Shown here piece by piece: positions 1-5,627 of a DNA stretch of 8,508 nucleotides. The notes under the pieces are model-generated. The model did no database searches. It saw nothing but the letters and a program-made list of their open reading frames with translations, and was not told where the DNA came from. Position numbers and translations under genes: made by a program. Source of the stretch: Chloroflexi bacterium RBG_16_64_43 (GTDB lineage Bacteria; Chloroflexota; Anaerolineae; Anaerolineales; RBG-16-64-43). The stretch lies in the NCBI GenBank assembly GCA_001796965.1, contig MGOA01000121.1:1605-10112 (forward strand), read 5' to 3'. Numbering within the stretch: the stretch's first letter is position 1; each line of letters begins with the position of its first letter.

Positions 1-252
1 CAGCACGTAATAGGTGAAGCCCCACACGACGAGAATGTGGGCCACGCTCGGCGCCAAGCGTGTCTTGAAGGTGATGCGTTGCAGGATCGTGTTGACGAAA
101 GTGGGGACGAGACGGCCAGCAACGCCGCGCAGCGAGAAGCGGCCGCTGCCACGCCGGATGACCCGGCGGATGCGTTCGGCCGAACGCAGGGTGAGGCCGG
201 CCGAGAGCGCCGCCGCCGCGATAAAGAGAATCTTCTCGACCAACGTCAGCAT
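1..252 (-). CDS. N-terminal fragment of a membrane (Fe-S)-binding oxidoreductase, HdrD/NarI-like (partial)
   Basis: The first 84 codons of a leftward gene, open to the window edge. The ATG at 252-250 is preceded by GAGG (262-259) at a 6-base spacing, which fixes the start. A hydrophobic segment lies at about residues 5-22. A basic, arginine-rich cytoplasmic stretch follows (about 23-66), and a second membrane segment begins at 'SVAHILVVWGF' (about 69-84). This layout, one helix, a basic loop ending in a short 'FKTRLAP'-like stretch, then a helix starting H-x-x-V-x-W-G-F, resembles the nitrate-reductase-gamma-like membrane domain fused to HdrD/GlpC-type Fe-S proteins. Those proteins pass electrons between the quinone pool and soluble flavoproteins or disulfides. 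The cysteine-rich domains would lie outside the window, so the assignment rests on the membrane part only. It is divergent from the GntR gene and separated from it by about 640 bases, so it is probably not part of that unit. Confidence 0.55.
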   Translation of the reverse strand, partial: MLTLVEKILFIAAAALSAGLTLRSAERIRRVIRRGSGRFSLRGVAGRLVPTFVNTILQRITFKTRLAPSVAHILVVWGFTYYVL

Positions 253-362
253 ACCGATCCTCGCGGATGGGTTTGGGGGGTGCGCCGAGAAACGAAAGAG
301 AGCCCCAGACAACAGGCGGTCGTCCGGAGCTCTCGGTTGGCGTTCGTCCGCGCCGCCGGCTT

Positions 363-390
363 AGCGTGGCGTTCGAACAAGCGCCACGCT
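363..390. repeat. Inverted repeat (9-bp perfect arms, 10-base loop)
   Basis: AGCGTGGCG (363-371) pairs perfectly with CGCCACGCT (382-390). A further G.T and T-A pair can extend the stem inward. The loop contains TTCGAAC, which recurs just after the right arm (390-396). Neither side carries a T-run, so it is not a classical intrinsic terminator. It lies in the leader or promoter region of the leftward membrane gene and could be a REP-like element or a regulatory hairpin. Confidence 0.55.
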
Positions 391-490
391 TCGAACGGCC
401 TGGCGGAGTGGGCCGAGGATACCACAGCGCCTGGGCTCAGTCCACAGGCGGACGCGGCCCGAGACGACAGTCTCGACACTGCGGATGGGC

Positions 491-518
491 GTAGGGGCAC
501 GCCATGGTGTGCCCCAAC
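491..518. repeat. Palindromic hairpin, REP-like (GGGGCAC / GTGCCCC arms)
   Basis: GGGGCAC (494-500) and GTGCCCC (509-515) form a perfect 7-bp stem around an 8-base centre that is itself nearly palindromic (CCATGG). Flanking GT and AC add two outer pairs beyond one mismatch. Elements of the form GTAGGGGC...GCCCC(T)AC are, from memory, dispersed in many copies in Chloroflexota and some cyanobacterial genomes. That points to a REP/MITE-like repeat rather than a gene-specific structure. No T-run follows on either strand. Confidence 0.5.
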
Positions 519-530
519 AAGGCCGCGCTG

Positions 531-562
531 TCATTGCGAGGCGGACGCAGCTCAACGCAGCC
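531..562 (+). repeat. Copy 1 of a 32-base REP-like direct repeat (TCATTGCGAGGCG...)
   Basis: Begins TCATTGCGAGGCG and is alignable base for base, without gaps, to 619-650, with about 27 of 32 positions identical. The core TCATTGCGAG...AACG(A/C)AGC resembles the dispersed 'cattgcgagg...gacgaagcaatc' repeat family common in Chloroflexota intergenic regions (recollection, not searched). Confidence 0.5.
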
Positions 563-618
563 TCTCGGCGGCATCAAGAGGACACCGGACGGCGATGGCG
601 CGCCTCGCACTATCTCTA

Positions 619-650
619 TCATTGCGAGGCGGGCCCAGCCCAACGAAGCA
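619..650 (+). repeat. Copy 2 of the 32-base REP-like direct repeat
   Basis: Begins TCATTGCGAGGCG and starts 88 bases after the start of copy 1. The first 14 bases are identical in both copies and the differences are scattered afterwards, so the duplication is old or both copies derive from a dispersed family. It retains the CAACGAAGCA end more closely resembling the family consensus than copy 1. Confidence 0.5.
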
Positions 651-889
651 CTCATGGACTTGCATGCGATTGAGGACCGGGGCGACGGTCAGTTGGGGTC
701 CAAGATTGCCACGCCCCGCACGGCGGGGGCTCACCATGGGCGTCGGACCTGGGCCGGGGAATCGGAGCATGCACCATCAGCGTCGTCCGCGGGCGGCCTG
801 GATGCCCATGCCGGCCGCTGGCAGCCATGCGTAAGGCATGCTATGCCCTCTGCCAAGATGTCTGGCGCCTCCCGCCCACCCTGCCCAGT

Positions 890-917
890 TTGACAACTCC
901 CCGCGATGCGGTATGAT
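890..917 (+). promoter_or_regulatory. Sigma-70-type promoter of the GntR gene
   Basis: TTGACA at 890-895 is a perfect -35 box. TATGAT at 912-917 is a one-mismatch -10 box, and the spacer is 16 bases. The predicted transcription start falls at about 924-927, which is at or a few bases before the ATG at 927. The mRNA would therefore be leaderless or nearly so. The operator begins on the base after the -10 box, a position where a bound dimer would block polymerase. Confidence 0.8.
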
Positions 918-935
918 TGTATACACATGTATACA
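918..935. promoter_or_regulatory. Palindromic operator, probably the GntR regulator's own site
   Basis: TGTATAC-ACAT-GTATACA is a perfect 7-base inverted repeat around a 4-base centre. The left half contains GTATACAC, which fits the GT-N-TA-N-AC type of site described for the HutC subfamily of GntR regulators. It sits between the -10 box and codon 3 of the regulator gene, which implies autoregulation. I see no second copy in the window, so any other target promoter (for example that of the permease) would lie outside it. Confidence 0.75.
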
Positions 936-1715
936 GAGTCGCCCGACACCTTCGATCGCTCGAGCCCCCTGCCGATCTACCTGCAGCTCGCCAATTGGGC
1001 CGAGGCCAAGATCGTTGAGCGCCAGTTTGCCGTGGGGTCCAAATTGCCCTCCGAAAGCCAGCTGGCGCGGCAGTTCCGCCTCAACCGCAACACCGTGCGC
1101 CAGGCAATTGCGCTGCTGGTGCAAAGCGGGCTGGTCGAGAAGCGCAAGGGCATCGGCAACTTCGTGGTGCGCGGCACGGCGCTCTTGCCCACGCACCAGC
1201 TTGGGCGCATGACCAGCTTCGTCGACGACTTCCAGCGCCATGCCGTGGAGATCGAAGACACGATCCTGTCGAAGGAGAAGGTCAAAGCGCCCGGCGAGGT
1301 GGCGGCGCGCATGGCGCTCGGGCCGGGCGACTGGGTGGTACGCATCGAGCGCCTGCGCATCGCCGAGAAGGTGCCGTTAGTACTCGAGCGCTCGCATTAC
1401 AGCTTCCGCGATTTCGGGCGGTTGCTCGAGATGGACCTGCGCGGCTCGCTCTATCAGCTGCTGGTCAACGAATTCGGAGCGGACCTTCACCACTCGACGC
1501 AGACCCTGCGCGCCGTTCGCCCCGCCAAACAGGTGGCCCTCAAGCTCGGCATCAGCCAGGAGGTGCCGTGCATGTTCCTGGAAAGCCTGGCCTATACCTC
1601 CCAAAACCAATGCCTGGAGGTGTTGCAGTCCTACTATCGCGGCGATCGCTACGTGTTCAAAGTCGAAGCCGGTCAGTACCGTCGGGAACTACTGGCGCCG
1701 GTGGCCCGCACCTGA
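927..1715 (+). CDS. GntR-family transcriptional regulator, HutC/UTRA subfamily
   Basis: A 262-residue cytoplasmic repressor. The winged-helix DNA-binding domain covers about residues 13-82. It starts with the typical 'PLPIYLQL', has 'KLPSESQLARQF' and the recognition helix 'NRNTVRQAIALL', and ends in the wing 'EKRKGIGNFVV'. A UTRA ligand-binding domain (about 95-250) follows, with the family-typical 'E-R-S-H-Y' (154-158) and a C-terminal 'SYYRGDRYVFKVE' strand. Length fits the family (about 240-260). An in-frame ATG at 906 lies upstream of the -10 box and cannot be on the mRNA from this promoter, so the ATG at 927 is preferred even though it has no Shine-Dalgarno sequence. It is probably co-transcribed with the aminotransferase 65 bases downstream, with no terminator in between. 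UTRA regulators sense small effectors such as sugar phosphates, amino acids, urocanate or phosphonate-related molecules. The ligand here is unknown but is likely a substrate or intermediate of the neighbouring pathway. Confidence 0.9.
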   Translation: MYTESPDTFDRSSPLPIYLQLANWAEAKIVERQFAVGSKLPSESQLARQFRLNRNTVRQAIALLVQSGLVEKRKGIGNFVVRGTALLPTHQLGRMTSFVDDFQRHAVEIEDTILSKEKVKAPGEVAARMALGPGDWVVRIERLRIAEKVPLVLERSHYSFRDFGRLLEMDLRGSLYQLLVNEFGADLHHSTQTLRAVRPAKQVALKLGISQEVPCMFLESLAYTSQNQCLEVLQSYYRGDRYVFKVEAGQYRRELLAPVART

Positions 1716-1767
1716 GGCCCCCGGCTCTGGCTCATACGCACGGGCGCCTCACGCGCTCACCCCACCC

Positions 1768-1773
1768 AAGGAG
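1768..1773 (+). promoter_or_regulatory. Strong ribosome binding site of the aminotransferase
   Basis: AAGGAG ends 7 bases before the ATG at 1781. It decides the start: the open frame runs back to an ATG at 1568, inside the regulator gene, but the HisC-like sequence begins after 1781 and only this ATG has a ribosome binding site. Confidence 0.8.
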
Positions 1774-1780
1774 TTGCCTC

Positions 1781-2881
1781 ATGAAGAAAATGCAAGAGTA
1801 CTACGTCCCGTGGATGAAAGGCCAGGAGATGTACATCTCCTCGCACATCGAGCTGGCATGGAAGTCGCCCGCCCTCAAACGCATGATGTCGAACGAGAAC
1901 CCTTTGCCGCCCTCCGCCAAGGTGGAGGCGGCCATTCAGAAGTACGGGCGCATGGCCAACCGCTACCCGGATCAGGGGCTGATGGTGCGCGCCAAGATCG
2001 CCGAGATCAACGGCTTGGCCGGGCCCGAGAACGTGATGCTGGGCAACGGCTCGAGCGAGATCTACGACATGATCTGGCGTAGCCTGATCGGTCCGGGCGA
2101 CGAGCTGATCCAGCACACACCCTGCTTCGGCATCTATAAACTGCGCTGCCTGGTGGTGGGCGGCAAGCTGGTGTCGGTGCCCATGGTCTACAAAGACGGC
2201 CAACTGCACTTCGACCCGCAGGCCGTGCTGGGCGCCATCACGCCCAAGACCAAGGCCATCGTCATCGCCAACCCGAACAACCCCACTGGCAACTTCATGG
2301 ACGCCGAGGCATTTGTCACGATCGCGGAGAAGGGGCTCCCCTTCATCGTGGACGAGGCTTACGTCGAGTTCGCCGGCCTGGGCAAGTCGCAGGTGGCGCT
2401 GACCAAGAAGTACGAGAACGTCATCATCACGCGCACGCTCTCCAAGGCCTACGGCCTGGCCGGCCTGCGCTTCGGCTACTGCCTGGCGGCCAAACCGGTC
2501 ATCGACCAGTTGGCGGCCACTCTCATCCCGTGGAATGTGGGCACCATCCCGATGTGGGCGGCGCTGGCGGCCTTTGAGGATACGGATGGGCTGAAGACGC
2601 GCGTCGAGCACAACAACATGTCGATCGAGATGTTCGAGGAGCAGCTGGGCACGATCAAGGGCCTGCAGGTCTTCCACTCCTATGGAAACTACATGCTCTT
2701 CGACGGGACCGACACCGGCAAGAAGGGCAAGGACCTGATCGACTTCGCTCTGAAAAAGGGCATCATCCTGCGCGGGCAGGAAGACATGTACGGGCGCGAC
2801 GGCTGGTGGCGCCTGACCATTGGCAGCCAGGAAGAGAACGACCTGATGGTCAAGGTGGCACGCGAGTTCTACGGCGGGTAG
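1781..2881 (+). CDS. HisC-like class I/II PLP-dependent aminotransferase
   Basis: A 366-residue cytoplasmic fold-type I aminotransferase closest in motifs to histidinol-phosphate aminotransferase. In order: 'SNENPLPPS' (37-45), 'RYPDQG' (61-66), 'LGNGSSEIYD' (87-96, PLP phosphate region), 'NPNNPTG' (164-170), 'VDEAYVEF' (190-197, with D191 for the pyridine nitrogen and Y194), and 'SKAYGLAGLRFGY' (221-233, with K222 the Schiff-base lysine and R230). The C-terminal 'WWRLTIGSQEEND' contributes R344, the likely carboxylate-binding arginine. All catalytic residues are present and the length is normal. No other histidine-biosynthesis gene is nearby, and the gene follows a GntR/UTRA regulator, so a catabolic or specialised role is more likely than histidine synthesis. 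HisC-like enzymes also act on aromatic amino acids and other amino-phosphates, and the related CobD decarboxylates threonine phosphate for cobamide synthesis. The family call is secure but the substrate is not. The stop is TAG. Confidence 0.9.
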   Translation: MKKMQEYYVPWMKGQEMYISSHIELAWKSPALKRMMSNENPLPPSAKVEAAIQKYGRMANRYPDQGLMVRAKIAEINGLAGPENVMLGNGSSEIYDMIWRSLIGPGDELIQHTPCFGIYKLRCLVVGGKLVSVPMVYKDGQLHFDPQAVLGAITPKTKAIVIANPNNPTGNFMDAEAFVTIAEKGLPFIVDEAYVEFAGLGKSQVALTKKYENVIITRTLSKAYGLAGLRFGYCLAAKPVIDQLAATLIPWNVGTIPMWAALAAFEDTDGLKTRVEHNNMSIEMFEEQLGTIKGLQVFHSYGNYMLFDGTDTGKKGKDLIDFALKKGIILRGQEDMYGRDGWWRLTIGSQEENDLMVKVAREFYGG

Positions 2882-3012
2882 GAGGATGCGGGAGCAGGCA
2901 GACTGCCATCAACCCCACCCTCGTTCCGAGGGCAGGCCCTCTACCCCTCCCCCGACGAGCACGATCGCGATGCGTGAAATTCCATCCGGGGCAGGGGTGA
3001 AGTCTTCTTCAA

Positions 3013-3041
3013 AGAGAGGGGCGCAGGGGGTGAGGAGGGAT
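3013..3041 (+). repeat. Possible dispersed G-rich repeat (GAGAGGGGCGCAGGGGGTGAGG)
   Basis: A G-rich block in the 278-base gap after the aminotransferase. It resembles the widespread 'ggagaggggcagggggtgagg' type of intergenic repeat, and C-rich sequence lies on the other side of the gap (2935-2954). There is one copy in this window, and the identification is from memory of the type only. Confidence 0.3.
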
Positions 3042-3093
3042 GTCTCTCCGCTACCCGCTCAACACGGCGGGCCACACAGCTTGCCATACAAGG

Positions 3094-3127
3094 AACCAGC
3101 AGGCTCACGCCTGCTGGTTTTCTTTCT
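3094..3127 (+). terminator. Intrinsic terminator of the regulator-aminotransferase unit
   Basis: AACCAGCAGGC (3094-3104), a 4-base loop TCAC, and GCCTGCTGGTT (3109-3119) make a perfect 11-bp GC-rich stem. It runs into TTTTCTTTCT on the plus strand, a classical Rho-independent terminator. It lies about 210 bases after the aminotransferase stop and about 40 bases beyond the end of the convergent EamA gene. On the minus strand the stem is followed by CCTTGTATGG, with no T-run, so it acts mainly rightward but would also help separate the convergent units. Confidence 0.9.
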
Positions 3128-3159
3128 CCCGAAATCCATGGCGCCGGCCTTGCAGCCCG

Positions 3160-4026
3160 CTACCCGAGCAACCCGATGACCGCCACGCCGGCCGCCACCA
3201 GCACCGCTCCCACGACGCGCACCGGGCCACCACTCTCGCGAAAGACCCACACCCCGATGGCTGCCCCGAGCACGACACTCACCTCGCGCACCGCGCCGGC
3301 ATAGCCGGCGGGCGTGCCTAACTGCATGGCATACAACACGAGCGCGTAGGCGGCCAGGCTCGTGAGGCCGGCCAAAGGCGCCGCCCAGCCCGAGGCCCTC
3401 AGTTCGCCCTTCAATCCTTGCCAGCCCACGCGCAGCAGGGTCAGCGGTGTGAGCCACAGGGTGGTGGTCGCGAGCGCCAGATACGTGTAGAGCAGTGGGT
3501 CCACGCCGCGGATGCCCACCTTGTCGACAGCGGTGTACAGCGAGGTGAAGAACCCGGCGGCCAGCGCCCAGCGCGGCGCGGCCCGGCGCAGCGCCCGCCA
3601 GGGTTCGCTCCAGTCTCCGAGGCGTGAGAGATTCGCCAGGTACAGTCCGACGGCGATCAGGGCCACGCCGGCGATCCCCCACGCCGTCAGACGTTCGCGC
3701 AATACCAGCCCCGACCAAATGAGCAGGAACATCGGCGCAATGCCGCGCGCAAGTGGATAGACCGTTGACAGATCGCCGCCGCGGTAGGCTTGGGCGATGG
3801 ACCAGAAGTAGCCGGCTTCGAAGACGGAGCTCAAGGCGATCCATAACCAGGTTTCGGGCAGAAGCGGCCGGCGCACAAGAAACACGACCGGCAGATAGAG
3901 CAGCGTGCCCCAGGCCATGAACCACCACATGAGCGCGGTGCGGTCGCGGGCCCGTTTAAGCGCCACGTGCGCCACCACGTGCACGCAGGCTGAAAGCAGC
4001 AGCAGAGCCAGGCTGAGCGGCGACAC
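3160..4026 (-). CDS. EamA/DMT-superfamily transporter
   Basis: A 288-residue integral membrane protein with about ten hydrophobic helices arranged as two EamA repeats (about 5-132 and 150-287), the standard size of the drug/metabolite transporter superfamily. The family-typical stretch before the fourth helix of each repeat is visible: 'GDLSTVYPLARGIAP' (84-98), and 'TPAGYAGAVREVSVVLG' (238-254) followed by 'FRE'. The start is a GTG at 4026-4024 with GGGAG about 10 bases upstream. The N-terminus then goes straight into a membrane helix. The gene follows the methyltransferase by 80 bases on the same strand, with a GC-rich palindrome in the gap, and its stop (TAG) is about 40 bases from the terminator of the convergent unit. 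Family members move amino acids, amines, nucleosides or drugs, often outward. Export of a demethylated or deaminated product is possible but the substrate cannot be read from the sequence. Confidence 0.88.
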   Translation of the reverse strand: MSPLSLALLLLSACVHVVAHVALKRARDRTALMWWFMAWGTLLYLPVVFLVRRPLLPETWLWIALSSVFEAGYFWSIAQAYRGGDLSTVYPLARGIAPMFLLIWSGLVLRERLTAWGIAGVALIAVGLYLANLSRLGDWSEPWRALRRAAPRWALAAGFFTSLYTAVDKVGIRGVDPLLYTYLALATTTLWLTPLTLLRVGWQGLKGELRASGWAAPLAGLTSLAAYALVLYAMQLGTPAGYAGAVREVSVVLGAAIGVWVFRESGGPVRVVGAVLVAAGVAVIGLLG

Positions 4027-4052
4027 GTTGACGGAGCTCCCTTAGGGGCGAA

Positions 4053-4076
4053 CCGGGCCGGCCCAGGCCGGCCCGG
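4053..4076 (-). terminator. GC-rich palindrome between the methyltransferase and EamA genes
   Basis: CCGGGCCGGCC (4053-4063) and GGCCGGCCCGG (4066-4076) are perfect 11-base arms around a 2-base centre, all G/C. It begins 31 bases after the methyltransferase stop on the minus strand. What follows (TTCGCCCCTAAGG) lacks a proper T-run, so it may attenuate EamA expression, stabilise the upstream mRNA 3' end, or be a repeat element rather than a full terminator. Confidence 0.5.
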
Positions 4077-4106
4077 CGATCGATGCTTGCAGTCGAGGCT
4101 CTCGGG

Positions 4107-5567
4107 CTACTTTGCCCACTCCGCCGGCGGCAGGCAATCGCCGCGCACCATGTCCTTGAATTCGGCCCGGATGCGCGCCTCGACCTCAGGCGCCAGACAC
4201 GAGTCGTACTCACGGGTAAGAATCTGGCGAACCCGCTCCATGGCCCGCGCCTGGGTATCGAGTCCACCCTTCTCGACCCACTTTTCGCGCGGGTCGCGGT
4301 CCGCGAGTGTCGGGACGTAGTTCGTGCTGCGCATGTGCTCCACGGTGTGCTCGTGGAACATGAAGGTACCGCCCGGGCCCACATCGGCAAGCACGTCCAG
4401 CGCCATCGCCGAGTGTGCAAACTCGAACCCGCGCCCGAGGCGGCGCAGCATCATGGCGATCTCATCGTCGATGACGGCCTTGGCGAAGTCGAAGGCCAGC
4501 AGCGAATCCAGGAGCCCCGACATGTTGAACATGCCCACGCCGCCCAGCAGCCCGGCGACGACCGACATGCCGGTCTCGTAACCCGCCTGGGCATCGTTGA
4601 CCTTCGAATTGGTCAGCCCGATGTAGCCGCCGCAAGGCACATTGTAGAAGCGGGCCATCTGAGCGAATCCCATATGCAGCATGGCGCACTCGATACCGCC
4701 CGGGGCATAGGCGCCGGTGCGCATGTCGGCCACGGTCGGCAACGTGCTGTAGATCAGCGGGCTGCCGGGCTTCACCATCTCGGTCAGCGCGGCGTACGCC
4801 AGGAACTCGGCGTTGCCCTGGGCCAGAGTGGCCGGCAGCGACATAGGCGAGGTCAACCCGGCGTTGGGCACTATCGAGCCGTAATACGGGTAACCGCGCT
4901 CGACGTAGTAGAGCAGCATCTCGGTCGAGTCCATGTCGAAGGTGAGCGGCGAAACGACCGGGCAGGTGTGATGGGTGATGAAGGGGCGCTCACGGTAAGC
5001 CGCCTCGCTGCCGGCGACCAGGGCCCCCAGGCGCAGGGTGCGGCCGGCATCTTCTTCATCCAGCGAACTGATGCGCAGGGGCTTGAGGCAGTTCTTTAGC
5101 GTGGGCATCAGCCGCGCCAGGCTGTAGTAACCTGGCGGCGCATCTTCGGCCAAAGTCGAAATCGAGAACACGTCGTAGCCCGGCAGCTCGTTGACCAGCC
5201 GCGCAATGCGGGCGATATCCTCCGAGGTCGCGCGGCGCTCCTTGCCGCTGACCGGGTCGATCAGGTTTGGTGCCGAACTGCCGGTGATGATGACCGGCGC
5301 ATCCGTCGGCAAGGTGCGGTCGAAGCGCGGATCGCGGGCGTGGAAAGTGAAGGTGGGTGGCATGCTCGCGCGGAATTCCTCGATTACCTTGCGCGGGAAT
5401 TTGACCAGCGGGCTGCCCGCCTGGGACAGGCACCCGTGGCGCGCGAGGAGGGCGTGGGCCTTCTCGTTGCGCACGAGCATGCCCACGCGTTCGAGGATCT
5501 CCAGCGAGGCCTCGTGCACCTGGCGCAGATCATCGCCAGTCAGATAGGTTGCGTAAGTCATTGTCAT
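4107..5567 (-). CDS. MttB-family (trimethylamine methyltransferase superfamily) methyltransferase, non-pyrrolysine
   Basis: A 486-residue cytoplasmic protein of the MttB superfamily. These TIM-barrel enzymes move a methyl group from a methylated amine to the cobalt of a corrinoid protein. Family features: the N-terminal 'HEASLEILERVGM' (18-30), 'ITGSSAPNLID' (94-104), 'SLPATLAQGNAEFLA' (243-257), 'LTNSKVNDAQAGYETG' (318-333) and 'GPGGTFMFHEHTVEHMR' (397-413). The 'SKxxDAQAGYE' segment corresponds to the region holding pyrrolysine in true trimethylamine MttB, and here it is read by sense codons. Characterised non-pyrrolysine members demethylate glycine betaine, proline betaine, carnitine or gamma-butyrobetaine, so a quaternary amine is the likely substrate type. 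Start: ATG at 5567, with GAGGG (5581-5577) nine bases upstream. A longer reading from 5612 adds 15 basic residues without support. The gene follows the phosphatase by 60 bases. The cognate corrinoid protein and its activator are absent from the window. The TAG stop appears genuine because the product is full length. Confidence 0.88.
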   Translation of the reverse strand: MTMTYATYLTGDDLRQVHEASLEILERVGMLVRNEKAHALLARHGCLSQAGSPLVKFPRKVIEEFRASMPPTFTFHARDPRFDRTLPTDAPVIITGSSAPNLIDPVSGKERRATSEDIARIARLVNELPGYDVFSISTLAEDAPPGYYSLARLMPTLKNCLKPLRISSLDEEDAGRTLRLGALVAGSEAAYRERPFITHHTCPVVSPLTFDMDSTEMLLYYVERGYPYYGSIVPNAGLTSPMSLPATLAQGNAEFLAYAALTEMVKPGSPLIYSTLPTVADMRTGAYAPGGIECAMLHMGFAQMARFYNVPCGGYIGLTNSKVNDAQAGYETGMSVVAGLLGGVGMFNMSGLLDSLLAFDFAKAVIDDEIAMMLRRLGRGFEFAHSAMALDVLADVGPGGTFMFHEHTVEHMRSTNYVPTLADRDPREKWVEKGGLDTQARAMERVRQILTREYDSCLAPEVEARIRAEFKDMVRGDCLPPAEWAK

Positions 5568-5627
5568 GCGTGAATGCCCTCGGGGCTTGCGCCGCTGCGT
5601 CCGGCGAGCCAAGATGTGAAGGCCGGC

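Larger units (their letters stand above)
253..889. other. Long gene-free intergenic region with REP-like repeats
   Basis: About 640 bases between divergent genes with no credible coding sequence. The open frames here are arginine- and proline-rich, overlap one another on both strands, and lack ribosome binding sites or family resemblance. The stretch instead holds a hairpin at 363-390, a second at 491-518, and two diverged copies of a 32-base direct repeat at 531-562 and 619-650. Leader sequences and promoters for both flanking genes must lie here. Only the rightward promoter at 890-917 is convincing. Confidence 0.7.

Noticed and set aside
531..650. CRISPR array
   Set aside because: Only two imperfect copies of a 32-base unit with a single spacer-like interval of 56 bases, and no cas genes. 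A diverged REP-like repeat fits better.
37..834. 265-codon plus-strand open frame in the left intergenic region
   Set aside because: Arginine-, alanine- and proline-rich product without domains, no ribosome binding site, overlaps the leftward gene start and crosses the repeats. Long frames are expected by chance at this GC content.
906..926. Upstream ATG adding seven residues to the GntR regulator
   Set aside because: It lies before the -10 box, so it would not be on the transcript, and the extra residues (MRYDCIH) are encoded by promoter sequence.
1568..1780. 71-residue N-terminal extension of the aminotransferase
   Set aside because: It overlaps the end of the regulator gene, has no ribosome binding site and is unlike HisC N-termini. 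AAGGAG sits in front of the ATG at 1781.
1757..2677. 306-codon minus-strand frame opposite the aminotransferase
   Set aside because: Histidine-, valine- and glutamine-rich composition typical of a shadow frame. The plus strand carries complete catalytic motifs.
2886..3179. 97-codon plus-strand frame beginning after the aminotransferase stop, preceded by AGGAGG
   Set aside because: The AGGAGG abuts the ATG with no spacing and overlaps the preceding stop. The product is low-complexity and the frame runs through the intrinsic terminator.
3059..3928. 289-codon minus-strand frame overlapping the EamA gene
   Set aside because: Arginine-rich and non-hydrophobic. The other frame gives a clean two-repeat EamA transporter with a ribosome binding site.
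4107..4109. Possibility that the TAG ending the methyltransferase encodes pyrrolysine
   Set aside because: The protein is already full length at this codon, the region homologous to the pyrrolysine site lies about 160 residues earlier and is read by sense codons, and TAG is used as an ordinary stop by three neighbouring genes.
4083..5099. 338-codon plus-strand frame opposite the methyltransferase
   Set aside because: Shadow of the MttB-family gene, rich in His, Gln and Arg, with no recognisable domain.
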